A DNA stretch of 64,000 bases from Bacteroidota bacterium. GTDB taxonomy: Bacteria; Bacteroidota; Bacteroidia; Chitinophagales; LD1. This document shows positions 36,094 to 46,486 of this stretch, piece after piece; the first letter of the stretch is position 1, and every line of letters starts with the position of its first letter. Where the stretch lies: positions 124,001-188,000 of the forward strand of contig JADKJG010000006.1 of NCBI GenBank assembly GCA_016722375.1, in the 5' to 3' direction. The position numbers and the translations under genes were made by a program. Under the pieces are notes generated by a model. It was not told the origin of the DNA, did not search any database, and saw only the letters and a list, made by a program, of their open reading frames with translations.

Positions 36094-36511
36094 AGGGTCT
36101 TTCGATGGATTAAAAATAAGATTGTAAAATGAAAAGCATTCCTGAGCTGTTGGATTCCTTAAAAGGAAAGAGGCAACAATTAAGGTGCTGATTTGAAAGC
36201 GGCTGCCTTTACGGTTCTACACACCCTGTCATATTTATGCTACACTCTACAAGTTTTAGATTGTATCATACATGGCATAATGAAAAAATGTTGAAAACTT
36301 TAGGTTGTCTAAACTGCTCCTTTGCAGGCTATTATGTGAATAATTGTGAATGAAAGAAGGCTATTGTATATATCTTCATTTTCTTGGCACAATAATGGAT
36401 GAATATTTGTGCAGCACTGGATAATTGCCTGTATGTGGAAATCAAAACGAAACAAATTTTCCCTACTAGCGTTTATTTGAAGTATAGATTGTTTTAAACC
36501 AAAATCACCAA
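36094..36511. other. 418-bp intergenic stretch
   Basis: AT-rich sequence upstream of the MmeI-like gene and of the small membrane gene at 36512. I see no gene, repeat or strong hairpin in it. Confidence 0.5.
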
Positions 36512-36652
36512 ATGAAAACAGACACAAGTATGAATCTGATGTTAGTGGTGTTTTGTTTGATACTAATTGGTTTTGTTCTTTTCAATAGCCGCATGAGTAA
36601 TATGATGGACAAGAAGCAAGCGGAACTGGAGCAGAGAACAGAAACGAAGTAG
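36512..36652 (+). CDS. Small single-pass membrane protein (46 residues)
   Basis: ATG at 36512 opens MKTDTSMNLMLVVFCLILIG, continues as FVLFNSRMSNMMDKKQAEL and stops at 36652. One hydrophobic helix (about 8-25) is followed by a short charged tail rich in Lys, Glu and Gln. The composition fits a real small membrane protein and the upstream 20 bp are A-rich, as for other starts here. It is isolated between the MmeI-like gene and glpK. No family is recognised. Confidence 0.5.
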   Translation: MKTDTSMNLMLVVFCLILIGFVLFNSRMSNMMDKKQAELEQRTETK

Positions 36653-36753
36653 TTCAGGACGAGATACACTAACACTTTGCAATAGACGCATTGCAATGCA
36701 GGCCAAATTATCGGATGAAGAGAAACAAAAGTTGAATGGCTATGCCGGTTAGA

Positions 36754-38289
<1,536 letters not shown>

Positions 38290-38440
38290 TTAGCAACTAA
38301 TATAGAAAGAACCACATACGGTTATGTATATTTTGTAAACATTCTTCTGTTTTTGTTATATCCTTGCTGATTACCTGTCGGCTAAGGTTAGGACCAAATG
38401 AGGCTGGATAGGGTACAAAATGGTTTATAAGTAAAATGTT

Positions 38441-39397
38441 ATGAAGAAGGGAAGGCAGTTAAAACTGATAGAAGTAAAAAGTGAAGTAGGAGCGGGAACC
38501 CGAGGATCCAGCCTAGGAGTAGATGCTGTGAAAATTGCGGCGCTAGATTATAGGAGTGATTTTTTCAAAACACATCGCAGCACAAATATCCCGGATGACA
38601 ATGCTGCATTGCATGGACAGATTGAAAGCCGCTATGCCAAGAGAATCAGAAGTGTTATCAAGATGTATGAAAGGGTAGGAGCTGCCATTCGGGACTCATT
38701 AAAAGACGGCAAATTTCCCATTATCATTTCCGGCGATCATTCTACTGCCGGAGGAAGTATTGCGGGTATCAAAATGGCCTATCCGGATTCTAGACTGGGA
38801 GTGATTTGGATTGATGCACATGCGGACTTACATTCTCCTTATACCTCTCCTTCCGGGAATCTTCATGGAATGCCCTTGGCAACCGCTTTGGCAGAAGACA
38901 ATATTGAAAACAAGGTGAATAATCTGGATTTTGAAACCATTGAACTTTGGGAGCGCTTGAAAAATGTAGGCGACATCAGCCCTAAGGTGGAATATGCAGA
39001 TTTGCTTTTTATGACGCTGCGCGATTATGAGGAACAAGAGGGATATTTAATTAAGCAACATCGCGTTAAAAACTTTACCACTTCTGAAATCAAAAAAACA
39101 GGCGTGACCAAGACTTGTCGTGAAGCCTTGAAATATCTTTCCGGCTGCGATAAGATTTATATTTCCTTTGATGTAGATGCCCTTGATCCAACCATATCTA
39201 GAGGCACCGGGACTCCGGTGAAAGGCGGCATCAACGAGCGGGAAGCAGCGGATATCATTTTGGAATTGGTTCAGAACGAGCGGGTTTGTTGTTTGGAGTT
39301 TACAGAAATCAATCCCACATTAGACAGCGAAAATGTAATGGCAGAAACGGTATTTGAAATTCTCCAGAAAGTAGCAAGGCAAATCCAAATTATTTAA
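38441..39397 (+). CDS. rocF: Arginase / ureohydrolase family protein
   Basis: A 318-residue ureohydrolase with the binuclear manganese ligands in ISGDHSTAGG, WIDAHADLH and SFDVDALDP, and the substrate-side NLHGMPLA and FTEINP. The SPSGNLHGMP segment favours arginase, which splits arginine to ornithine and urea, over agmatinase. It is monocistronic by spacing; glpK is divergent. Confidence 0.88.
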   Translation: MKKGRQLKLIEVKSEVGAGTRGSSLGVDAVKIAALDYRSDFFKTHRSTNIPDDNAALHGQIESRYAKRIRSVIKMYERVGAAIRDSLKDGKFPIIISGDHSTAGGSIAGIKMAYPDSRLGVIWIDAHADLHSPYTSPSGNLHGMPLATALAEDNIENKVNNLDFETIELWERLKNVGDISPKVEYADLLFMTLRDYEEQEGYLIKQHRVKNFTTSEIKKTGVTKTCREALKYLSGCDKIYISFDVDALDPTISRGTGTPVKGGINEREAADIILELVQNERVCCLEFTEINPTLDSENVMAETVFEILQKVARQIQII

Positions 39398-39486
39398 TAC
39401 CGATAGAAATCTTTAATGACTAATTTGATTCCTCGGGCATTCGCTTGCCCTTATGAATCTGCTCTGATATAGCTTGCTCACTTAGC

Positions 39487-39494
39487 TAACTTTG
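39487..39494 (+). promoter_or_regulatory. TAACTTTG -7-like element immediately before the SGNH hydrolase start
   Basis: Exact TAnnTTTG match ending 1 base before the ATG at 39496. If used, transcription would begin at or just inside the start codon (leaderless), or translation starts further in. There is no good -33 element at the right spacing. Confidence 0.3.
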
Positions 39495-39495
39495 T

Positions 39496-40125
39496 ATGCC
39501 TCAACAAAAACATTATACACTTCTTTGTTTGGGCGATTCTTATACGATTGGAGAATCGGTGGAGGAACGAGAACGTTTTTCTGAGCAAGCATTAGATATA
39601 CTGAAATCGAAAGGAATTAAATTTGAAAAGCCTAAAATAATCGCCCGCACCGGATGGACGACCGATGAATTATCTTTAGCAATTCAAGAGGAGAAGTTGG
39701 AAAGTCATTACGACTTCGTGACGTTATTGATTGGAGTCAATAATCAATATCGAGGACAAGATTTGGAAAGCTATAGGCAAGAGTTTGCAACACTGCTCCA
39801 AACCGCAATCAGGTTTGCCGGAAGAAATAAGAATCATGTGATCGTTCTTTCGATACCCGATTGGGGAGTGACTCCTTTTGTTTCTCAAGATGCGAAGAAG
39901 CGAAGTAGTGAGGCCATAAGTAGAGAGATTGATGCTTTTAATAAAATAAATCATGAAGAGGCGGAAGGTGTCGGAGCGCATTATATTGATATCACCTCTA
40001 TTTCAAGACAAGTGCCAAAAGATCCAGGTTTGGTAGCAAGCGACGGCTTGCACCCTTCCGGTAGAATGTATTCGGGCTGGGCAAAGTTGTTGGCTGAAAA
40101 ATTTTATTCGTTAATAAGAGGTTAA
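39496..40125 (+). CDS. SGNH/GDSL hydrolase family protein
   Basis: A 209-residue protein with the block I serine in LLCLGDSYTIGES, block III VTLLIGVNNQYRG and block V DGLHPSG, where the Asp and His sit three residues apart. These four SGNH residues are all present. No signal peptide is seen, so a cytoplasmic esterase or acylhydrolase is likely; the substrate is unknown. It ends 52 bp before dnaX. Confidence 0.88.
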   Translation: MPQQKHYTLLCLGDSYTIGESVEERERFSEQALDILKSKGIKFEKPKIIARTGWTTDELSLAIQEEKLESHYDFVTLLIGVNNQYRGQDLESYRQEFATLLQTAIRFAGRNKNHVIVLSIPDWGVTPFVSQDAKKRSSEAISREIDAFNKINHEEAEGVGAHYIDITSISRQVPKDPGLVASDGLHPSGRMYSGWAKLLAEKFYSLIRG

Positions 40126-40137
40126 ACTTCCCCAAGA

Positions 40138-40145
40138 TAACTTTG
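40138..40145 (+). promoter_or_regulatory. TAACTTTG -7-like element upstream of dnaX
   Basis: Exact TAnnTTTG match 32 bp before the dnaX ATG, within a TAACTTTGCG context common in Bacteroidota promoters. A TTG at the -33 position is not evident. Confidence 0.4.
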
Positions 40146-40177
40146 CGATATTCTTCTTTTTATATTTTTACAGCAGT

Positions 40178-41950
40178 ATGTCTGAATACATAGTTAGTGC
40201 CCGTAAATACCGCCCCATCCGTTTCAGTGAAATGGTAGGTCAGGAGCAAGTAGCCACCACGCTGAAGAATGCAATCAAAACGAACCACCTAGCCCACTCC
40301 TTCCTTTTCTGTGGGCCACGAGGGGTAGGTAAAACTACTGCGGCGCGTATTTTGGCCAAAACGATTAATTGCGAAAACATTCAATCAGATTTTGAAGCCT
40401 GTGGCAAATGCGAGTCTTGTGTTTCTTTCGCGCAGAACGCCTCTTTTAATATTCATGAACTGGATGCCGCGTCTAATAATTCGGTAGAAGACATGCGGTC
40501 TTTGGTGGATCAGGTGCGCTTTCCTCCGCAAAGCGGGAAGTATAAAATCTACATCATTGATGAGGTTCACATGCTCTCTCCAAGTGCATTCAATGCGTTT
40601 CTGAAAACATTAGAGGAACCGCCGTCCTATTGTAAGTTTATTTTAGCAACGACTGAAAAGCATAAAATTCTCCCCACAATTCTTTCTCGATGTCAGATTT
40701 TTGACTTTAAGCGAATCGGGGTAGATACAATCGTCGCCCACCTGAAGAACATTTGCCAAGCAGAGAAAATAGAAGCAGAAGAAGATGCGCTGCACATCAT
40801 TGCTCAAAAGGCCGACGGCGGAATGCGCGACGCGCTGTCTATGTTCGATCGCCTTTCAAGTTTTGCGGGAGGGAAGCTGACCTATGCAGCGATTCTTGAT
40901 AATCTGAATGTGCTTGATTACGATTACTTTTTCAAAGTAACCGATGCCTTGCTGATTGAAAATCTCACCTTGACACTAATTCTGTTTGATGAAATTTTGA
41001 AAAAAGGATTTGAAGGAGATGATTTCATTCTTGGCTTGTGTGAACATTTCCGCAACATTCTGTTCTGCAAAGATGCCGATACGCTTAAAATTATGGAGGT
41101 GAGCGAAAACCTGAAACAGCGCTATGCTTTGCAGTCCTCACTGGCTTCTCCTGATTTTCTTGTTAACTGTCTTTCTTTGGGCAATCAATCCGACGTTCAG
41201 TATAAAACGTCTAAGAATAAAAGGCTGACTGTAGAATTGACACTCATTAAAATGTGTTATGTCAATTCGGTGGTGAACGATACCGACGACGGTAAAAAAA
41301 AACTAAAGCAGGATAGCAAAGAGACTCCCATACTGAAGCACAATCCCACTGAAAAAGTAATTCCGGTTCCGGAAGAGAAATTGGTCATGGTGGAGGAGCC
41401 TAAAGAGATAGCGTCTAATCCTCCGGTACACACTCCTAATCCCAAGCCTTCGGCTGCTATCACTAAGACCAAAAAGGTTCTGACATTGGATTCTCTAAAA
41501 GATTTAGAGGATGCGGCTGCTGCAACCACACTGACTAATCAGGATGTTTCTGAAAACTATGCCGACGAAATACTGATTCTTAATGAAGAGAATGTTCTAA
41601 AACTTTGGGACGACTATGCTGCCCGAATTCCTGAAGAGAAAAAAGGATTGAGAATTAGTTTTGCAAACTTTAAACCTTTGGTAGATAGTGCTTTGCCGAA
41701 TCGCTTGCACCTGAAAGTGAAAAGCGAAATTCAGAAATCACAGTTCGACGACTTACGTCTGGGTATTCAAAGTTTTATTTCTTCAAGGTTGGGGGTGGAA
41801 ATTGATTTGGTGATAGAGGCTGATAAAGAATTAATAACCAATGCGAAGCCTTACACTCCCAAAGAAAAGTTTGAACGCATGGCCGAGAAGAATCCCAACG
41901 TAAAAAAGATGGTGCAACTGTTCGGGCTGGAGTTAGACTACAACAATTAA
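40178..41950 (+). CDS. dnaX: DNA polymerase III subunit gamma/tau
   Basis: A 590-residue clamp-loader ATPase. Domain I has Walker A GPRGVGKTTAARILA (about 47), four zinc-binding Cys (CENIQ ... CGKCESC), Walker B YIIDEVHMLS and the SRC motif ILSRCQIFDF. Domain III ends near residue 365 (LTLIKMCYVNS), followed by a Pro/Lys-rich linker and a tau-like C-terminal domain (about 470-590). A run of nine A (41294-41302, codons 373-375) lies at the domain III/IV boundary; a slip of one base either way stops translation at codon 376 or 380, which would yield a gamma-sized protein. Confidence 0.95.
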   Translation: MSEYIVSARKYRPIRFSEMVGQEQVATTLKNAIKTNHLAHSFLFCGPRGVGKTTAARILAKTINCENIQSDFEACGKCESCVSFAQNASFNIHELDAASNNSVEDMRSLVDQVRFPPQSGKYKIYIIDEVHMLSPSAFNAFLKTLEEPPSYCKFILATTEKHKILPTILSRCQIFDFKRIGVDTIVAHLKNICQAEKIEAEEDALHIIAQKADGGMRDALSMFDRLSSFAGGKLTYAAILDNLNVLDYDYFFKVTDALLIENLTLTLILFDEILKKGFEGDDFILGLCEHFRNILFCKDADTLKIMEVSENLKQRYALQSSLASPDFLVNCLSLGNQSDVQYKTSKNKRLTVELTLIKMCYVNSVVNDTDDGKKKLKQDSKETPILKHNPTEKVIPVPEEKLVMVEEPKEIASNPPVHTPNPKPSAAITKTKKVLTLDSLKDLEDAAAATTLTNQDVSENYADEILILNEENVLKLWDDYAARIPEEKKGLRISFANFKPLVDSALPNRLHLKVKSEIQKSQFDDLRLGIQSFISSRLGVEIDLVIEADKELITNAKPYTPKEKFERMAEKNPNVKKMVQLFGLELDYNN

Positions 41951-41974
41951 TATTTACTCATCAAAATCAAATAC

Positions 41975-44953
41975 ATGAAAACCAGATTGCTATTTATTTC
42001 CCTGTTTATCTCGTTGTCGCTTTGCTCTAATGCGCAACAAGCGGTAAAGATTACAAACAAAGCGCCCATTCAACAGACGTTAGTTCAACCTATTCAACTG
42101 AGTGGGAAGATTGAACCATATCTGAAAGATACCATTGCCAATGATCCATTGAACGTTAAGATATATACCCTTCGCAATGGGCTGAAGGTTTTTATTTCGG
42201 TGAACAAAGATGCCCCACGAATTCAAACTTATATCGCCGTCAAAGCTGGTTCTAAATTTGATCCACCACAGACAACCGGCTTGGCACATTATCTGGAACA
42301 CATGATGTTCAAAGGTTCGCATGATTTCGGCACCAAAGACTGGAGTAAGGAAAAGCCTGTGCTTGATTCTATCTCAGCCTATTTTGAGTATCATAAGATC
42401 GAAAAAGATGAAGCAAAGAAAAAAGTGCTTTATGCCAAGATAGATTCCTTTAGCTATGAGGCCTCCAAATGGGCTATCCCAAATGAATATGACAAGATGG
42501 CTACCTCGATTGGTGCACAGGGAACCAATGCGTTCACTTCTACAGACATGACGGTCTATACCAACGATGTTCCATCCAATGGGTTGGAAAAATTTCTGAT
42601 GCTGGAGGGGAACAAATTCAAAACCTGTGTGCTTAGGATTTTTCATACAGAATTAGAAACTGTGTATGAGGAGTTTAACCGGAATCAGGATAACGACCGG
42701 GTCTGGAGCGACCATAATGTAAACAATGCATTACTGCCGAACCATCCTTATGGCACGCAGACAACTATCGGAGAAGGAGAACACCTCAAGAATCCTTCCA
42801 TGATAAACATCTACAACTACTTCAATACTTACTATCGTCCGAACAATGTGGCGATCATTTTGGCCGGTGATTTAGATCCGGAGGCTACGATGAATATGAT
42901 TGAAAAATATTTTGGCGACTGGCAGCCGGCTATTATCCCGCAGTTTGTTGTTAAGCCGGCTCCCGAATTAACGGCTCCGGTTTACAGAGAATACAAAGGT
43001 CCCCAGCCAGAGCATGTATATATTGGTTATTTATTTGGCGGGGCAAACTCCAAGGATGCCCTGATGGTAAAAATTGTGGACATGGTGTTGGCCAACGGAC
43101 AAGCAGGTTTGATTGACCTTGATCTGGTGCAACAACAAAAAACACTTTCTGCCGGTTGTTATCCAGATGAAAATACCGATTATACGTTTCATAAATTTTA
43201 TGGCGAACCTAAACAGGGGCAAAGCCTAGAGGAAGTAAAAGATTTGCTGCTTGCAGAAATTGAAAAGGTGAAGAAGGGAGAGTTTGGAGATTGGATACTT
43301 CCTGCCATTATTCAAAACCTGAAACTGGAACGGATGAAAGTTGCAGAAAGCAATCAGGGAAGAGCGGGAGCACTGATGGGTGCTTTTGTACACAACGTAG
43401 ATTGGAAAGACTGGGTGAATGAAATTGATGAACTCTCTAAAATTACCAAAGCTGATGTGGTGAAGTTTGCGAACGATCGTTATCGGAATAATTATGTGGT
43501 TTCGTACAAACGTCAGGGAGAAGCAACGGTACACAAAGTAGAGAAGCCTACCATTACCGCTGTGGTGATGAATAAGGAAGATGTTTCCGGTTTCAAGAGA
43601 AGGTTTGATGATATGCCCCAGCCTTCTTTAACTCCTAAGTTTATTGACTTTAATAAAGATATTACTCATCTTAAAATGGGTAATGGCGAGGTGACTTTTG
43701 ATTACATCAAGAACGATGTAAATAAAACCTTCAAGATGAGCTACATTTTCGATATGGGAACCGACCATATCAAGGATTTAGGACTGGCGATTGACTACCT
43801 GGAATATCTCGGTACAGATAAATATACTTCGGAGGACTTGAAGAAGGAGTTCTACAAACTTGGGCTCACCTTTGGGGTTAATTCTGGTCGCGACCGGGTG
43901 TATGTTTCGCTTTCGGGTTTGGAAGATAATCTGGAGAAAGGAGTGGAGCTATTCGAACACATCCTGTTCAATGTGAAAGCCGACAAAGGTGTGTATGAAG
44001 AAATGGTGATGGACGAGATGCAGCAACGAATGAATGCGAAGAAAAATAAAGGGGCAATCCTCCAGGGAGGCATGGTGAATTATGCCAAATACGGCGCATT
44101 CAATCCTTATAACAATGTAATGAGTGAGGCAGAGTTGAAAAATGAAGAGGTCAATAAACTTGTTGCCTTGATTAAGTCCTTGAGCGGATATAAGCATAAG
44201 ATTTTCTATTATGGCAACAGGAATGCGAACAATGCACTATCGGTCGTTAGTAAGTACCACAAAACACAAAACCCTTTGAAAGCATATCCCGATAAAAAAT
44301 CCTATCCGGAGTTGGCTATTGATCAAACCAAAGTGTATGTCTGCTACTATCCCATGAAGCAAGCCGAAATCATGATGATTGGAAAGGATGGAATATTCAA
44401 TAAAGACTTGTATCCGTATATCTATTTGTATAATGACTATTATGGTTCAGGTCTTTCCTCCATTATGTTTCAGGAGATTCGGGAGAAGATGGCATTGGCC
44501 TATTCGGTTTATAGCGGTTACGGTGTGCCCCAATATCCGAACGAATCACATTATCTTACTTCTTATGTTGGAACACAGGCCGATAAAATGAAAACGGCTT
44601 TGTTCGAAATGAACAAATTGCTCAACGATATGCCGGAAGTTCCTCAGCAATTTGAAGGGGCACGCGCCAGCGTGGTGAAGACATTGGAAAGCGATTGGGT
44701 TACCCGTTCTGATATGTATTGGGCTTATGACCGGGCGCTGAAACGCGGAATGAATTACGACGTTCGAAAGACGATATATGATAAAGCTAAAACGCTTAAC
44801 CTCCCCGACATTCGCCAGTTCTTCAACGAACACGTGAAGGGAAAGAAATATACCTACCTCGTTATCGGTAAAAAGGAAGATTTGGACATGAACGTCCTGA
44901 AAGGAATTGGACCGGTTCAGGAATTGAGCCTCGAACAGTTGTTCGGATATTAA
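41975..44953 (+). CDS. M16 family zinc metallopeptidase (double domain)
   Basis: A 992-residue exported protein with a signal peptide ending near CSNAQQ. The N-terminal M16 domain has the inverted zinc motif HxxEH in GLAHYLEHMMFKGS and the distal glutamate in ELETVYEEFNRNQ. The second half is the inactive M16 lobe that forms the closing clamshell. Length and layout match the pitrilysin-like periplasmic or cell-surface peptidases of Bacteroidota. It lies 24 bp after dnaX, and a strong terminator follows. Confidence 0.9.
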   Translation: MKTRLLFISLFISLSLCSNAQQAVKITNKAPIQQTLVQPIQLSGKIEPYLKDTIANDPLNVKIYTLRNGLKVFISVNKDAPRIQTYIAVKAGSKFDPPQTTGLAHYLEHMMFKGSHDFGTKDWSKEKPVLDSISAYFEYHKIEKDEAKKKVLYAKIDSFSYEASKWAIPNEYDKMATSIGAQGTNAFTSTDMTVYTNDVPSNGLEKFLMLEGNKFKTCVLRIFHTELETVYEEFNRNQDNDRVWSDHNVNNALLPNHPYGTQTTIGEGEHLKNPSMINIYNYFNTYYRPNNVAIILAGDLDPEATMNMIEKYFGDWQPAIIPQFVVKPAPELTAPVYREYKGPQPEHVYIGYLFGGANSKDALMVKIVDMVLANGQAGLIDLDLVQQQKTLSAGCYPDENTDYTFHKFYGEPKQGQSLEEVKDLLLAEIEKVKKGEFGDWILPAIIQNLKLERMKVAESNQGRAGALMGAFVHNVDWKDWVNEIDELSKITKADVVKFANDRYRNNYVVSYKRQGEATVHKVEKPTITAVVMNKEDVSGFKRRFDDMPQPSLTPKFIDFNKDITHLKMGNGEVTFDYIKNDVNKTFKMSYIFDMGTDHIKDLGLAIDYLEYLGTDKYTSEDLKKEFYKLGLTFGVNSGRDRVYVSLSGLEDNLEKGVELFEHILFNVKADKGVYEEMVMDEMQQRMNAKKNKGAILQGGMVNYAKYGAFNPYNNVMSEAELKNEEVNKLVALIKSLSGYKHKIFYYGNRNANNALSVVSKYHKTQNPLKAYPDKKSYPELAIDQTKVYVCYYPMKQAEIMMIGKDGIFNKDLYPYIYLYNDYYGSGLSSIMFQEIREKMALAYSVYSGYGVPQYPNESHYLTSYVGTQADKMKTALFEMNKLLNDMPEVPQQFEGARASVVKTLESDWVTRSDMYWAYDRALKRGMNYDVRKTIYDKAKTLNLPDIRQFFNEHVKGKKYTYLVIGKKEDLDMNVLKGIGPVQELSLEQLFGY

Positions 44954-44959
44954 TCAACG

Positions 44960-45003
44960 AAAAGCCTGCTGTTTTCTTTTCAAAGGAAAACAGCAGGCTT
45001 TTG
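44960..45003 (+). terminator. Rho-independent terminator
   Basis: Stem AAAGCCTGCTGTTTTC / AAAACAGCAGGCTTT, 15-bp arms, directly after the M16 peptidase stop. Confidence 0.85.
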
Positions 45004-45110
45004 CATTAGCATTCCCCGCTTCTTTATTCGTCTTATTGATTCCGAAAAATCAGGATTATCAGTTTCGGGGAGGAGGATAGGTTTTCCGCAGACTTAATTA
45101 TATATCACCA

Positions 45111-45488
45111 CCGTTGGGAATAGCTATCCCAGACTTGGGACATAGGTTCCCACCGTTGGAAATAGCTGTCCCAGTCTTTGGATATAGTTTCCTATCGTTG
45201 GGAAAGGGGTTCCAAATCTTAGGATACGGTCTCCCACCGTTGGGAAAGGGCTTGCCAGCATTTTTATATAGGTTCCCACCGTTGGGAATAGCTGTCCCAG
45301 ACTTGGGATATGGTCTCCTACCGTTGGGAAAGGGGTTCCGAATCTTAGGATACGGTCTCCCACCGTTGAGAAAGGGCTTGCCAGCATTTTCATATAGGTT
45401 CCCAACATTGGGAATAGCTATCCCAGACTTAGGATATGGTCTCCCAACGTTGGGAAGGACATCCTCAGACTTAGCAGGTGGTTTCCTT
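45111..45488. repeat. 21-bp tandem array C, 18 units
   Basis: Eighteen contiguous 21-bp units of two alternating types, cores CCGTTGGGAA and GACTTGGGATA, so the higher-order period is 42 bp, with an 84-126 bp super-pattern. Degenerate units extend a little on both sides. Plus-strand heptads read PPLGIAV, PDLGYGL and LPLGKGF; minus-strand heptads read PFPTVGD, RILRFGT and LFPTVGT. Apart from this array, 45004-45808 shows no supported gene. Confidence 0.92.
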
Positions 45489-45808
45489 ATATCATAAGGC
45501 GTTCTTCTAACCTTGGGAGATAGGTACTACCGGTCAGGAATGTTCCACTTTGCATTTTGGTTTTATATAATGCACCTTGGAAGATTGCCACGGCATTTTT
45601 TCTTTATATTTTTTCGAAAAAGCCTCGTAAAGGCAAACTGTTTGATTAAAACGCTACCCAAGCGGATCGGATAGAAGAGGCTGACCTTATTATTTAGCCC
45701 AATCTGAAGTGAAAAATAGCCTTAAAAATCCATCCAGCAGAAGTGGATTTCCTCTTTGGCATCATGAAACAAGCAATAAATAATCTTTATGGAAACTTTG
45801 GCAGCTAC

Positions 45809-45842
45809 TTTTGTTTCCAGCACAATAAAAAATCTACATTTG
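45809..45842 (+). promoter_or_regulatory. Bacteroidota-type promoter of the efflux operon
   Basis: TTTTG (45809-45813), 21 bp, then TACATTTG (45835-45842), a perfect TAnnTTTG. It lies 10 bp before the tetR start, so the leader is very short. Confidence 0.55.
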
Positions 45843-45852
45843 CGCCCGCAAA

Positions 45853-46467
45853 ATGCGTACCGAACAAAAAATAAAGTTGTTGCACACTGCTGCCGAGTTA
45901 TTCAAGAAACACGGAGTCAAGGCCCTTTCGATGGATGATGTTGCCCGTGCTATGGGGATGAGCAAAAAAACTATTTATGCTCTGGTCTATGACAAGGCGG
46001 ATCTCGTGAAACAGTCTTTGGAATTATATTTAGAAGCGGAGCGGGTGCAGATGGAAAGTATTCTGGGTTCTTCAGAGAACTCGATAGATGAATTGATCAA
46101 ATTGGCTGACTATTTCTCTAATCAGGTACTTGATTTCACGAGTTCGGCCTTGGTGGATATACATAAGCACTATCCCGACGCTTGGGATATTTATTCAGAC
46201 CATCGCTATAACTTTATGCTGAAAAGTATTTTGCGAAACATAGAGAACGGAGTGAAGCAGGGCGTTTATCGCGCCAACTTGAATTCGGAGATTATTTCTA
46301 AAATTTATATCGCCGGAGTAGATATTCTCGGCAACCAACGCTTGTTTCCAGCCAAGGAGTATGTGTTCTTGCATATTTATAAAGAATACATTAACTACCA
46401 TTTGCGCGGAATCGTTTCTGAAAAAGGATTGAGACTTCTGGAGCAGCACAATATATTCAAGAATTGA
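45853..46467 (+). CDS. TetR/AcrR family transcriptional regulator
   Basis: A 204-residue protein with an N-terminal TetR helix-turn-helix: LLHTAAELFKKHGVKALSMD then DVARAMGMSKKTIYALVYDK (about 10-50). The C-terminal part is the helical ligand domain. It is the first gene of an operon with TolC-, MFP- and RND-type genes and most likely represses it in response to an unknown compound. Confidence 0.92.
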   Translation: MRTEQKIKLLHTAAELFKKHGVKALSMDDVARAMGMSKKTIYALVYDKADLVKQSLELYLEAERVQMESILGSSENSIDELIKLADYFSNQVLDFTSSALVDIHKHYPDAWDIYSDHRYNFMLKSILRNIENGVKQGVYRANLNSEIISKIYIAGVDILGNQRLFPAKEYVFLHIYKEYINYHLRGIVSEKGLRLLEQHNIFKN

Positions 46468-46486
46468 ACGTCTGAAAAAGAGCCAA

